A stretch of 64,000 nucleotides of DNA from Hemicordylus capensis (GCF_027244095.1 NC_069659.1:337818750-337882749), one strand, 5' to 3'; positions 22,272 through 32,292 are shown, counted from the stretch's first letter. Numbers and translations are program-made. The notes: generated by a model not told the origin, from the letters alone.

Positions 22272-22373
22272 GAGGAGAGCTCGTCTCATGGTAGTGAGCT
22301 TGAATTTCCCCCTTTGCTAAGCTGGGTCCATCTTTGTCTGCATTTGGCTGGGTGACTACATGGTGCTCCAGTA
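22272..22373 (+). mobile_element. 5S-like head of a composite SINE
   Basis: GGAGGAGAGCTCGTCTCATG to GGCTGGGTGACTACATG. Only about 100 bp of head remain before the SINE insertion at 22374; just GGTGCTCCAGTAG reappears on the far side. Confidence 0.72.
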
Positions 22374-22607
22374 AGTAAGTAAAGTAAAGTGTGCCGTTGA
22401 GTCGATGTTGACTCCTGGCATCCACAGAGCCCTGTGGTTTTCTTTGCTAGAATACAGGAGGGGTTTCCCATTGCCTCCTCCCGCGCAGTCTGAGATGATG
22501 CCTTCCAGCATCTTCCTATATTGCTCCTGCCCAATATAGTAGCAGTGAGGATTCGAACCGGCAACCTTCTGCTTGTTAGTCAAGCATTTCCCTGCTGCGC
22601 CACTTAA
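22374..22607 (-). mobile_element. tRNA SINE with RTE/Bov-B-like tail, 12-bp duplication
   Basis: GGTGCTCCAGTA at 22362-22373 is repeated exactly at 22608-22619. In reverse the element has box B GGTTCGAATCCTCACTG, a head near GCGCAGCAGGGAAATGCTTG, and a tail of (TTTAC)n after ACGGCACACTTTAC. Confidence 0.93.
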
Positions 22608-22835
22608 GGTGCTCCAGTAGTTTCTCTTTATCTGATATGGCCCCTATTTTCAAGTACCTTTCCTGAAAAACGCGTTCCTTGCTTTTTGCTTTTGTGGCGG
22701 AGAGGATGCATTGTTAGAATGTTAATAACGGTGGTCAAAAGCATTAGAAGGTAGAATTCAAGAGCTGGACGGGATCTTGCAGAACTTCTAGTCCAACCCC
22801 CCACACACACACACACACACTCAGTGCAGGAAACT

Positions 22836-23095
22836 ACAACTATGGATATTTATATATCGCTCTTCAACCAAAGTTCTCAAAGCGGTTTACACATTAAAAA
22901 AATAATAATACATAAGAATCCCTGTGCCCAAAGGGCTGACATTCTAAAAAGAAACATAAGGCAGATACCAGCAGCAGCCACTGGAGGGATGCTGTGCTGG
23001 GGTTGGATAGGGCCAGTTGCTCTCCCCTTGCTAAATATAAGAGCACCACCACTTTAAATAGTATCTCTTTGCTCAGTTAGCAGGGAAAACAGCAT
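22836..23095. repeat. R1 repeat, longest clean copy
   Basis: It runs from GGATATTTATATATCGCTCT and TCAACCAAAGTTCTCAAAGC through GGATGCTGTGCTGGGGTTGG to CTTTGCTCAGTTAGCAGGGA. No coding motif; the AAGCGGTTT/ACCGCTTT hairpin end suggests a LINE 3' region in reverse orientation. Confidence 0.65.
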
Positions 23096-23345
23096 CCCTG
23101 TCAGATGTCTTTTCAGCCTCTGAAAACACCAGTGAGGGAGAAAGCACCACTGCACAAGGCAGAATATTTCGCTATCAAACCGCCCATTGTTGTCCTTCAG
23201 TGCCCACCTCCAGGGATTTCTAGAAATTAAATCTCTGGTGGGGGTTGGTGACTGCATTTAGTCTCTTGTGCATATTCAGGCAAGAATATGCACCTGAACA
23301 TTAAGATACTGCATCGTGCCCCACCTACACATTCATACCTGCAGC

Positions 23346-23459
23346 CAGGCTTGCCAACCTGTTGGTTTTGGACTATGACACCCATCATTCCTTGCCCAAT
23401 GGCTGAAGGCTGGGAATGATGGAAGTTGTAGCCCAAAACCAAGACATTACCCAAGACTG
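23346..23459. mobile_element. Palindromic hAT-type MITE
   Basis: CAGGCTTGCCAACCTGTTGG at the left with inverted core arms around ATGGCTGAAGG; flanks CCTGCAGC / CCTGTAGC (7/8). Confidence 0.78.
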
Positions 23460-23719
23460 CCTGTAGCTTCTGAGGGATAACTTGGATATCTTGGACTTTG
23501 GATCCAAAGCCCGGCTCGCCTCTAAAGCTCAGTGATGTCCTTGGGGAAGTCACTGTCTCCAACCCTCAGTGCCCTGTCTGTGAAATGGGAACAGGGGTAA
23601 GAACAATGAAGGTTTTGTAACTATTTGCAAATGAAGTGTATATGAATGACAAATACTAGATGTGCCATTCTGAATGATGAAAGAGCCTAATTTTGCATTC
23701 TGTCCTTTGTTTTACATAG

Positions 23720-24020
23720 CAACATAGGAAGCTGCCATATACTGAGTCAGACCATTGGTCTCTCTAGCTCAGTATTGTCTTCACAGACTGGCAGCGGCTT
23801 CTCCAAGGTTGCAGGCAGGAATCTCTCTCAGCCCTATCTTGGAGAAGCCAGGGAGGGAACTTGAAACCTTCTGCTCTTCCCAGAGCAGCTACATCCCCTG
23901 AGGGGAATATCTTGCAGTGCTTACACATCAAGTCTCCCATTCATATGCAACCAGGGCAGAACCTGCTTAGCCATGGGGACAAGTCATGCTTGCTACCACA
24001 AGATCAGCTCCCCTCCCCTT
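23720..24020 (-). mobile_element. Composite 5S-tRNA-CR1-tail SINE
   Basis: It starts at ACATAGGAAGCTGCCATATA (CR1-like end), then GGGAGGGAACTTGAAACC, and the 5S-like head in reverse (CAGGGCAGAACCTGCTTAGC) to ACAAGATCAGCTCCCCTCC. Confidence 0.82.
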
Positions 24021-24424
24021 TTCCTTAACTGTGCTGTGGTTGCCTGTTCGGATGATGTCCAAGATAAATTTCATTTGCATAAAATCACAACAAACCAATA
24101 AGTTACAATGAATCCTTAATTATTTGGTTAAAATTCATATCATTGCAGCTAATCGGCTCTGGCTTATTTTATATGTCAACATAATTGCCCGACAGCCACT
24201 TAAAGCTCTTGCTATCACTGTTTCCTCCCTTCAACTTCATGTAATGAGACAGAAAAGTTGATAATAGGATAGCAAAGCAGTTCCCCCCTTTTAACATGTA
24301 AAAGTGGCTTATTAGTTGGAGACATTTTCCAAAAGGGTTGGGGATTAAATCGCTGCACTTTCTGAGTGTGGAAAACGCTTCACACGAATCCCCTTGATGT
24401 GATCTGCATAACAGCCCTTGAAGG

Positions 24425-24562
24425 CAGGGCTGAACAACTTCAGCCCTCCAGCGGTTGGCGTTCAGCTCCCATCATCCCCTCGTCAGCCGCAGTGGCCAGT
24501 GGTAAAGGATGATGGGAGTTGTAGTCCAACAACTGTTGGAGGGCTGATGTTGGGCAACCCTG
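24425..24562. mobile_element. Palindromic hAT-type MITE
   Basis: Ends CAGGGCTGAACAACTTCAGC and complement GATGTTGGGCAACCCTG; flanks CTTGAAGG / CTTTAAGG (7/8). Confidence 0.88.
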
Positions 24563-24767
24563 CTTTAAGGCAAGGAAGTATGATTATCCACAGGCAGCAG
24601 CTGGAGAGCTGAAGCTAACACAGAGTGACTTGCCAAAGGCTACCGTAGCTAGTGATTAGTGGCAGAGCCAAGGAACCAGGAACGTCCCGATTCGTGGCTT
24701 AGTAGTCTTAGTCCCTATACTAGCTTTCCGATACAGATGGAAAACCTGGAGCCCTGTGCAGACATTG

Positions 24768-24870
24768 AGGCTGTTCTCACGAACAGCCAGGGCTTAGGTG
24801 CCCGTGAGAACCCCCAGGATCCGCGGAGACCCCTTCAATGCCAAATCCAGCACCGAAGCCCGGCTCTTCA
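24768..24870. repeat. R2 repeat fragment
   Basis: GGCTGTTCTCACGAACAGCC is a near-perfect inverted repeat, followed by GTGAGAACCCCCAGGATCCG, both shared with 3127 and 55690. Confidence 0.5.
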
Positions 24871-25277
24871 CCAAGGTTAAGAGCGCAAAGGCAACCTAAC
24901 TGCCTGTTAAGAGCATCTGGAGCGGTTCGTCTGCAGTTGCCGCCAACACGTTTGGCGGCTACTTGGGCACGGGCCTCCTTCGTTGCTGCCCCTGGACTTT
25001 GGAATGCGCTCCCTGTTGAAACAAGAGCCTCCCCATCTCTGGCAACTTTTTAAAAGGCACTGAAGACTCATTTATTCACCCGGGCTTTTAATTAGATTTA
25101 TAGTTTTAATACTTTTAATGTTGGTTTGTAACTGGTTTTAATTGTTTAATTGATTTTAATATTTAAATGATTTTAATTGTTTAATTGATTTAGTGTTTAT
25201 TTTAATTGTTATTGTTATTTTGATGTAAACCGCCCTGAGCCATTTTTGGAAGGGTGGTATAAAATAAAATAAAAACC
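24860..25277 (+). mobile_element. L2-clade LINE 3' end, 5'-truncated
   Basis: The coding remnant reads LLRASGAVRLQLPPTRLAAT and GLWNALPVETRASPSLATF. It is followed by an AT-rich 3' UTR with repeated TTTTAATTGTTTAATTGATT and the end CGCCCTGAGCCATTTTTGGA plus AGGGTGGTATAAAATAAAAT. Confidence 0.82.
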
Positions 25278-25555
25278 CTGCTCCGGGGATCATGTGTCAA
25301 CGCGGGCTGCTTGCAGCTTGCGCTGACACAGAGACGAGAGCCTAGACTGCCCGTCCCCTGGGGAATCTACCAAACCCGTGCAATGCACTGTGGGATGCTC
25401 AGAGGCTGGGATCACGAGTCTCAACCCCAGAGCAATCCACCCTACTCTGCACTGCACGGAGCTGTGGGGATTGTGTGGGAGTGCTGAGCACACCCCCACC
25501 AAGGCCAGGATGGGAAGGGAAGTTTTGTGAAGCCTTCTGCCCACCTACCCACCCA
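25278..25555. repeat. R2 repeat
   Basis: GTGCAATGCACTGTGGGATG and CTGCACTGCACGGAGCTGTG are shared with 3127 and 1378. Non-coding. Confidence 0.5.
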
Positions 25556-25559
25556 GTAA

Positions 25560-26602
25560 ATCATGCGAAAGGCCCTATTACGTTGTGCCTGTGTACTGGT
25601 ATCTATACACATGTACATCTTTGGCGGTGAATGACTATACATGTCTTCTTTTTGAAAGTGAGCTTGAGTACAGGCCCCCTCACACACAGGGTACAGATAG
25701 GAATTGTACAGCTCTACATGAACTAAACATAATGTGTGGATAACTGTACATGCATAAAGATCTGTACGTGTAGACACTGTTTGTAGACTACAGGTGAAAC
25801 TTGGAAAATTAGCATATTGTGCAAAAGTCCATTAATTTCAGTAATGCAAATTAAAAGGTGAAACTGATATATGAGACAGACGCATTACATGCAAAGCGAG
25901 ATAAGTCAAGCCTTAATTTGTTATAATTGTGATGATCATGGCGTACAGCTCATGAAAACCCCAAATCCACAATCTCAGAAAATTAGAATATTACATGGAA
26001 CCAAGAAGAGAACAATAGAACAATATCGGACCTCTGAAAAGTATAAGCATGCATATGTATTCAGTACTTGGTTTGGGCCCCTTTTGCAGCAATTACTGCC
26101 TCAGTGCAGCGTGGCATGGATGCTATCAGCCTGTGGCACTGATGAGGTATTATGGAAGACCAGGATGCTTCATTAGCGGCCTTCAGCAATTCTGCATTGT
26201 TTGGTCTCATGTCTCTCATCCTTCTCTTGGCAATGCCCCATAGATTCTCTATGGGGTCAGGTCAGGCGAGTTTGCTAGCCAATCAAGCACAGTACACTGT
26301 ATACTTTTCAGAGGTCCGATATTGTTCTATTCTTCAATCCTTGTCTTCTTGGTTCCATGTAATATTCTAATTTTCTGAGATTGTGGATTTGGGGTTTTCA
26401 TGAGCTGTACGCCATGATCATCACAATTATAACAAATTAAGGCTTGACTTATCTCACTTTGCATGTAATGCGTCTGTCTCATATATCAGTTTCACCTTTT
26501 AATTTGCATTACTGAAATTAATGGACTTTTGCACGATATTCTAATTTTCCGAGTTTCACCTGTATATGGGTCTTGACCATAGTGTGAATAGGGCTCGTGC
26601 CT
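25560..26602. mobile_element. ~270-bp TIR element (as at 38878), split by a Tc1 element
   Basis: The left part 25560-25788 and right part 26565-26602 join to an element with ends GGCCCTATTACGTTGTG and (complemented) GCCCTATTCACACTATGG. It matches 38878-39116 in order and orientation. Superfamily unknown. Confidence 0.65.
25791..26562 (-). mobile_element. Tc1/mariner deletion derivative keeping the transposase C-terminus
   Basis: The 772-bp element is flanked by TA on both sides and has terminal inverted repeats of about 250 bp (CAGGTGAAACTTGGAAAATT at the left). Between them, reading minus from about 26255 to 26061, is the Tc1 transposase tail: ENLWGIAKRRMRDMRPNNAE, then SWSSIIPHQCHRLIASMPRC and TEAVIAAKGAQTKY then a stop. 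The third acidic residue (PIENLWG) of the DDE triad is thus kept, while the DNA-binding half and the first two acidic residues are absent. Non-autonomous. Confidence 0.92.
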
Positions 26603-26768
26603 CTAATTTCTGAGGCTGATTCTCCTATTGTGAATTGCAGACACGTATCCAGATTTTGCTTGGCAATATCTATGGCTATAGCAAAAATAATAATAATAGC
26701 ACATCTGCGGTATGTTCTTATAAAGATGCTTTAAGAGCTTCCACACATTTCTGATTCACAGCAGGATA

Positions 26769-27231
26769 CAGGTCAGGTATCCCTTGTCTGGACACCCGAA
26801 ATCCTGCAAAATCTGGACACTACGGCCTTAAAAAAACAACAACCACGCCTCAGCTCACTATAAAAATGCAGTCAAGCCACCTTCCTCAGGGCCAGGGCCG
26901 TTCCTCCACTTCCCTCAGGCCCGGCCCGGGCAGGCTAGGCCGTCCCGCTGCCTACTCACCCACCCACCCACCCACCCACCTCCTTCGTCGTCAAGAGCAC
27001 CTCCCACCTCCTCTACTCGGCCACCTCCTCGCTGCCACCGGCGCCTCCCACCTCCTCTGCTTGCCCACCTCCTCCTCTCCGCCACCATTTATTTTAAATT
27101 TTTTGGCCGGTGGAACTCTTGCACACTCTCGCAAGAGTTCCAACTCACTGTTTATGGCCGACTCCAAAATCCGGAAAATTCCAAAATCCGGAACTTATCC
27201 GGTCCCAAGCAGATAAGCGATACTCAGCCTG
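26769..27231. mobile_element. Tc2/Kanga-like non-autonomous element
   Basis: It starts CAGGTCAGGTATCCCTTGTC and ends with the complement (GCGATACTCAGCCTG), TA on both flanks. AAATCCGGAAAATTCC/GGAA blocks sit inside each end. The 463-bp interior is GC-rich with (CCCA)n at 26956-26980 and has no transposase. Confidence 0.8.
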
Positions 27232-27295
27232 TAATGAAATTGGGTTTAAGATTCCCAGTGGCCACCACTACATTTGCTACCTCTATTGAATAGGA

Positions 27296-27482
27296 ATATA
27301 GGAAGCTTTTGTATACTGAGTCAGAGCAGAGCTGGATCGACCATTGGCCCACGTACCTCAGTATTGTTGACAGTGACTGACAGCAGTTCTCCAAGTCTGC
27401 AGAAAGGAATCTCTCCCAGTCCTACCTGGAGATGCCAAGGATTGAACTTGGGACCTTCTGCAGATGCTCCATGGCCTCGGAT
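27296..27482 (-). mobile_element. tRNA-headed SINE with CR1-like tail
   Basis: ATAGGAAGCTTTTGTATACT (tail in reverse) to CAAGGATTGAACTTGGGACC (box B complement). An extra AGAGCAGAGCTGGATC lies within the tail. Confidence 0.68.
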
Positions 27483-27507
27483 ATTATGAGTTGTTTGGGT
27501 TAGAACA

Positions 27508-27716
27508 GGAATCCAGAGTGGTGTAGTGGACATGGGGGGGGGGCTTGGACCTGGGTTCAAATCCCTGCTCACCTATGAAGCTCACCGAGAGACGGTCATC
27601 CTTCCTCTACTTAACCTACCTTCTCGGTTAACATGGTTTAGCCCCCATGTGCATTACCCTGAGCTGCCCTGAGGAAGGGCAGGATAAAGAGTGATAGCTA
27701 AATACATAAATAACAG
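27508..27716 (+). mobile_element. MIR/CORE-like SINE
   Basis: Head CCAGAGTGGTGTAGTGGACA, box B GGGTTCAAATCCCTGCTCAC, end GCTGCCCTGAGGAAGGGCAG then an AAATA-type tail. The core is diverged. Confidence 0.65.
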
Positions 27717-28107
27717 CGAAATAAGACATTTCCAATGTTTTTCACACATGATGGTGAACACAGTTGTACAGGAGTGTCTCCATTCAAGGAAGACGTGCTG
27801 TGAGAATGCTGTGCATTGAAGCACTTTTGGAGGAGAATGACAGTTCATGCTGCGTCATCTTGAGATCAGCAGCATTTTGCTGGAGAGGTGACTGTACTGT
27901 CTCACTGAAAAAATAATTGGAGAAGTAACTATATTGTTGTTCTGCCACCAGGTCCCATTATCTCATCAGTACCTCTTGTGTCAGTTCCTTTGAATGACTT
28001 TGGGGGATAGGATCTGAATCAAGTAAATACAGTGTAGGTTAGACACAAAACACATTACGTGAAACATTGCTAGTGAAATGCAAGGGAAATATTGCCCTTC
28101 TAGAGAG

Positions 28108-28243
28108 CAGTGTTCCCTCTAACAGGGATTCCCTGATGTTGTTTACTAAAACGCCCAGAATCCCCATGCAAAAACCATTGCAGCTGGGGATTCTGGGAGT
28201 TGTAGTCAACTACATCTGGAAATCCCTGTTAGAGGGAACACTG
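28108..28243. mobile_element. Palindromic hAT-type MITE (CAGTG subtype)
   Basis: CAGTGTTCCCTCTAACAGGG at the left and its full complement CCCTGTTAGAGGGAACACTG at the right; 20/20 terminal match. The target duplication is weak (4/8). Confidence 0.85.
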
Positions 28244-28458
28244 AACAAGAGCTATTTGCAGCATACATTCTCTGTAGATCCCTTTGTTTTTAGTAGCCCA
28301 GGGCAAGGAAAGACAATGGTTGACCCTGCTGTCTTTCCTTAACTTGACCTGGCTCTCTGGCCTTGCAGTCTGGCCATGCTGGATGCACGTGAGGCTTCAA
28401 GAGCCAGGCAAGACTGAAATACAGGCCATCTTTGACTAAGACATGTGGAGACATAGGG

Positions 28459-28760
28459 AGAGGAGAGCTGGTCTTGTGGTAGGAGGCATGACTTGTCCCC
28501 TTAGCTAAGCAGGGTCCACCCTGGTTGCATATGAATGGGAGACTTCATGTGCGAGCACTGAAAGAGATTCCCCTTAGGGGATGGAACCGCTCTGGAAAGA
28601 GCAGAAGGTTTCAAGTTTCCTCCCTGGCTTCTCCAAGATAGGGCTAAGAGAGATTCCTGCCTGCAACCTTGGAGAAGCCACTACCAGTCTGTGTAGACAA
28701 TACTGAGCTAGATGGACCAATGGTCTGACTCAGTATATGGCAGCTTCCTATGTTCCTATG
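28459..28760 (+). mobile_element. Composite 5S-tRNA-CR1-tail SINE, full length
   Basis: From GAGGAGAGCTGGTCTTGTGG through TTAGCTAAGCAGGGTCCACC to GGCAGCTTCCTATGTTCCTA. Confidence 0.85.
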
Positions 28761-29055
28761 AGTAAAGACTAAGAGCACTAAAGACATTTGTAAATTGCCA
28801 CCTTGTTTCAGCTTTGCAACCAGATTTAGGATTCATTCAAAAACCTAGGATTCTACAAACGATGAAATGGAGTTACTTTGGCCTCCAAACCTACAGTTTG
28901 TTTTATCTTAGATGTTTTCTAGGTGAGAAGAACTAGGTGAGAAGAACACATATATACTACAGATGGAAATGGAGTCCATATGCTTTCAGAGAATATAGCA
29001 ATTCTATATATATCTTAAAAAAATAAAAATAAACAGATGCTGCCTGCATTTAGAC

Positions 29056-29190
29056 CAGGGTTGCACAACTTATCCCTCCATCTGTTGTGGAATTACAGAT
29101 CCCCTTCTCCCAGATGATTCGCCACTGTGGCTGGGAATGAGGGGAGTTGTAGTCCAACAAGAGCTGGAGTGCTGAAGTTCCACCACCTTG
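29056..29190. mobile_element. Palindromic hAT-type MITE, first of a tandem pair
   Basis: CAGGGTTGCACAACTTATCC to GAAGTTCCACCACCTTG; flanks ATTTAGAC / GTTTAGAT (6/8). The right flank is shared with the next MITE. Confidence 0.85.
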
Positions 29191-29198
29191 GTTTAGAT

Positions 29199-29333
29199 CA
29201 GGGCTGCTCAACTTCAGCCCTCCTGCAGATGCTGGCCTACAACTCCCATAATTCCTGGCTATTGGTTACTGTGGTTGGGGATTATGGGAGCTGTAGTTCA
29301 AAAACAGCTGGAGGCCTAGGTTGAGCAGGCCTA
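29199..29333. mobile_element. Palindromic hAT-type MITE, second of a tandem pair
   Basis: CAGGGCTGCTCAACTTCAGC to AGGTTGAGCAGGCCTA; perfect 8-bp duplication GTTTAGAT at 29191-29198 and 29334-29341. Confidence 0.9.
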
Positions 29334-29475
29334 GTTTAGATTATCCATGGTTTGGAACTTCAAAAGCAATGCTCTCCTCCCCTCCCCTTACATATGAGGC
29401 TTAATTGATGTCTTCCTGGTTTAAACAGATTGTGGTTGCAAACAAGGATCAAGCCCTGATTTGCAATCCTGAGTT

Positions 29476-29808
29476 AGGGACATAGGAGGTTGCCATATTC
29501 TGAACCATTGGTCCATCTAGCTCTGTATTGTCTACACCAGGCCTGCTCAGCTTAGGCCCCCCAGCTGTTTTTGGACTACAACTCCCATAATCCTCAGCCA
29601 CAGTGGCCAGTAGCCAGGAATTATGGGAGTTGTAGGCCAACAACTGCAGGAGGGCCGAGGTTGAGCAGCCTTGGTCTACACTGACTGGCAGGAGCTCTCC
29701 AAGGTTTCAGGCAGGAGTCTTTCCCAGCCTGACCTGGAGTTGCCAAGGATTGAACCTGGGACCTTCTGCATGCAAGCAGATGCTCCCCCACTGTGCCGGA
29801 GCAACCCC
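29476..29808 (-). mobile_element. tRNA-headed SINE with CR1-like tail, split by a MITE
   Basis: GGACATAGGAGGTTGCCATA to GTCTACAC, then after the MITE GTCTACACTGACTGGCAGGA to TTGAACCTGGGACCTTCTGC and ATGCTCCCCCACTGTGCCGG. Confidence 0.83.
29538..29673. mobile_element. Palindromic hAT-type MITE inside a SINE
   Basis: CAGGCCTGCTCAGCTTAGGC to CGAGGTTGAGCAGCCTTG with a perfect 8-bp duplication GTCTACAC made of SINE sequence. Confidence 0.95.
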
Positions 29809-29942
29809 AAGGTTGCAAGCCAACTATGCATTGATTAAAACCAGGGAGTGATGCATGAAGCCGTGAGCAGGAGGGGGAGCACATGAGCACAAGGCTTATA
29901 TCCAGAACTCCCACTCATTATTTGGAGCCTGTATTTTGGAGC

Positions 29943-30258
29943 AGTAAAACCCCTGCTAACTGAGCAAAGAGGTACCTTTCAAAGCGATGATTCTCTTATA
30001 TTTAGCAAGGGGAGAGCAACCGGCCCTATTCACCCCTAGCACAACTTCTCTCCAGTGGTTGTTGCTGGTGTCTACTGTTATATTAAGACCCAAGTTCAAA
30101 TCTCCATTCAGCCATGAAACTCACTGGGTGACTCTTGGGGCCTGTATTTTTAGCTTGTGAGCCCTTTGGAGACGGGGGACCATCTATCTATTTATTATTT
30201 ATTTGTCTATGTAAACCACTTTGAGAACTTTGGTTTAAAAGTGGGATATAAATACAGT
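29943..30258. repeat. R1 repeat in opposite orientation, with SINE-like middle
   Basis: CCCCTGCTAACTGAGCAAAG and CTCTCCAGTGGTTGTTGCTG are the complement of the R1 body. TAAACCACTTTGAGAACTTT plus GGGATATAAATACAG is its hairpin end. The segment 30083-30140 (CAAATCTCCATTCAGCCATG) is MIR/CORE-SINE-like. Confidence 0.55.
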
Positions 30259-30268
30259 AGTAGCAGCA

Positions 30269-30270
<2 letters not shown>

Positions 30271-30300
<30 letters not shown>
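30271..30300 (+). repeat. (CAG)10 microsatellite
   Basis: Ten CAG units right after the R1 tail, preceded by imperfect units from 30254. Confidence 0.97.
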
Positions 30301-30303
<3 letters not shown>

Positions 30304-30689
30304 GTCTGTAATACTTTATAGTGAGGTAATGTTGGGTATGTTGCCATTTTCACTGCTAGGTCTACTGTATGTATCCATGAATTTTCTGTATAACCACCTG
30401 TCTCTGAGATTTCTTCCCTTTGGTCATTCACACACTGTGCCCTCAACATACTGTCTGAATTCCCCCGGAATCCATTTTATTATTTAAAATCCAGAGGTTT
30501 CAAACTTGTTGCATAATGGTTGTAGCATCGTCCCTATTTCTTTTTCCAAATCTCCAAATCACTGCAAGGCATCTCCAGAATCATTCACAGCAGTCATCCT
30601 GAGCTGACAGAGAGCAACGCAATAAAATAAATGGAAAGGGAGTAGCCGTTTTCGTCCAGCACAGTCCCATTTTGCATTTGAAAAATAAA

Positions 30690-30780
30690 ATAGTTTTCTG
30701 GTTGTAAACCGCCCAGGCACATAAGTTTTGCGCGGTATAAAAATATGTTAAGTAAATAAAATAAACAAACAAACAAAATG
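30690..30780 (+). repeat. LINE 3' tail with hairpin
   Basis: TAAACCGCCCAGGCACATAA then TTTTGCGCGGTATAAAAATA and (AAAC/AAAT)n; same layout as the L2 tails, different loop. Confidence 0.6.
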
Positions 30781-31318
30781 GCTGGCTTCAAGGAAACTGT
30801 TGTTCGTCCTACCAGCTAGATAGAGAAAGGGATACTCCAATGGCAGGTGTGTGTAGAAAGCGAAGGTACCTTTGGCACTTCCATGCGCACAGATGCACAT
30901 GGTTTGTTTTTGTTAGCACCGTAATTATCCAATGGTCATGCTTTTAGTTGACATCGAGGGTGTGTGAAGAGCAAATGTAACCAAGCAGTGAAAATTAAAA
31001 GGGCATGCATTGAGAGGCTACTTTACCTGAGCCTAGTAACCATCGTCAGCTGTTCGTTTTTTCTCAAGACTACTCTATACCCAAACACTAGAGTTTTATA
31101 AAATGTTGTGTGAAGTGGATAAAGTAAGTAAAGAGGTTTTTCTTCCTCTCTCATAATTGTAGGGGTTATTGAATGAAATTGATTGGCAATAGATTTGGGA
31201 CAGGCGAAAGCCCTGCTCAGATGCCGATCTCTGTACCATTCATACATGTTTTTGGTGTGAATGACTCTACGTCTCTAGGTGATTTACAGACCAATTAAAA
31301 CAAACTAGTTAAAATACA

Positions 31319-31745
31319 CAGAGGCGCTCTGATCCCCGGACCTTGGGGCCCCGACCTGGGTCCTCCAAGGATCAGAGGGGCCTCTAAAGGCCGGGGGGGC
31401 TCCTGCTGCTGCTGCGAGCCCCCCCACCACCACCATGAATCCTCCCCCCGATATTCCAGCTGCCCATGTGCGTGGCCAGGGAATGGGGGGTGAGGCGATG
31501 TCATGGGCTTGCGATGCTGTATTCAAACTGCACAGGCGCACTGGAGCGCCTTGCAAATCTAAAAGGCCGCTGAGCCGGAGGGTCGACCATTCCCACTCCA
31601 CCCGCCACCGCAGGCAGGGAGTGGCCTGCTCACCTCACCCCGCAGCTGTGCATGTGGTCAGCTGGCATATCGGGTTGGAGGGCTTGTGGGGGAGGTCCTT
31701 ATGGCTGGGGGGTCCGGGTGCCCAGTTTGCCTGGGTGCACCACTG
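31319..31745. mobile_element. Non-autonomous hAT-like element
   Basis: CAGAGGCGCTCTGATCC at the left, GGGTGCACCACTG at the right, perfect 8-bp duplication AAAATACA. Interior about 65% GC by eye; no transposase. Confidence 0.88.
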
Positions 31746-31861
31746 AAAATACAGAAATAAAAGCCTAGTTCTACAAAGTCAATTAAACAGTGAACAAGCT
31801 GGTTAAAAGGGTGTGTCTTTGGGCACATTCCAGAGCTCAGGGGTTGCTACAAAGAAGGTCT

Positions 31862-31983
31862 GCATGGTGTAGTGGTTAGAGTATTGGACTAGGATTGGGG
31901 ATATCCAAGAACTTACAGTGTCTGCACTGACTGGCAGCAGCTCTCCAAGGTTTCAGGCAGAAGTATTTCCCAGCCCTACCTGG
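31862..31983. repeat. Joined fragments: MIR/CORE-like SINE head and tRNA-SINE tail
   Basis: GGTGTAGTGGTTAGAGTATT and GGACTAGGATTG (MIR-type head, +) run into TGACTGGCAGCAGCTCTCCA and TTTCAGGCAG (other SINE, -). Confidence 0.55.
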
Positions 31984-32147
31984 GCGTTTTCCACACAGGT
32001 CTTTTTAATTCGCATCTCCTCCGGAATGGAGGGTGCACATTCACCTATTGGCCGGATTTACCCCCAAGTCCCTGCGTGCTATCGGGGAGCACTTCACGCA
32101 CGATTCGGGTTTTTCAAATCACGGGCTTAAACAACCTGTGAAACACT
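31984..32147. mobile_element. Small TIR element
   Basis: GCGTTTTCCACACAGGTC at the left against the complement of AACCTGTGAAACACTC at the right. Interior holds TCGGGGAGCACTTCACGCAC. Target duplication not clear. Confidence 0.5.
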
Positions 32148-32153
32148 CAAAGG

Positions 32154-32292
32154 CAAGGATAGGCAAATATGACTCCCCAGTTTGTTGTTGAAATACAACT
32201 CCCATCATCCCCAGGCAAAATAAATTGTGGCTTGGGATGATGGGAGTTGTAGTTCAACAACAGCTGGAGAGAGCTAAGTTTGCCCACCCCTG
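32154..32292. mobile_element. Palindromic hAT-type MITE
   Basis: CAAGGATAGGCAAATATGAC to AAGTTTGCCCACCCCTG; flanks CTCAAAGG / CTCTAATG (6/8). Confidence 0.75.

Noticed and set aside
26866-27216. 116-codon proline/serine-rich frame
   Set aside because: Lies wholly inside the Tc2/Kanga-like element and is driven by (CCCA)n and CCTCC repeats.
29199-29673. CRISPR-like array of repeated ACTCCCATAATCC units
   Set aside because: Repeats are inverted MITE arms with 8-bp duplications in a vertebrate genome, not regularly spaced direct repeats.
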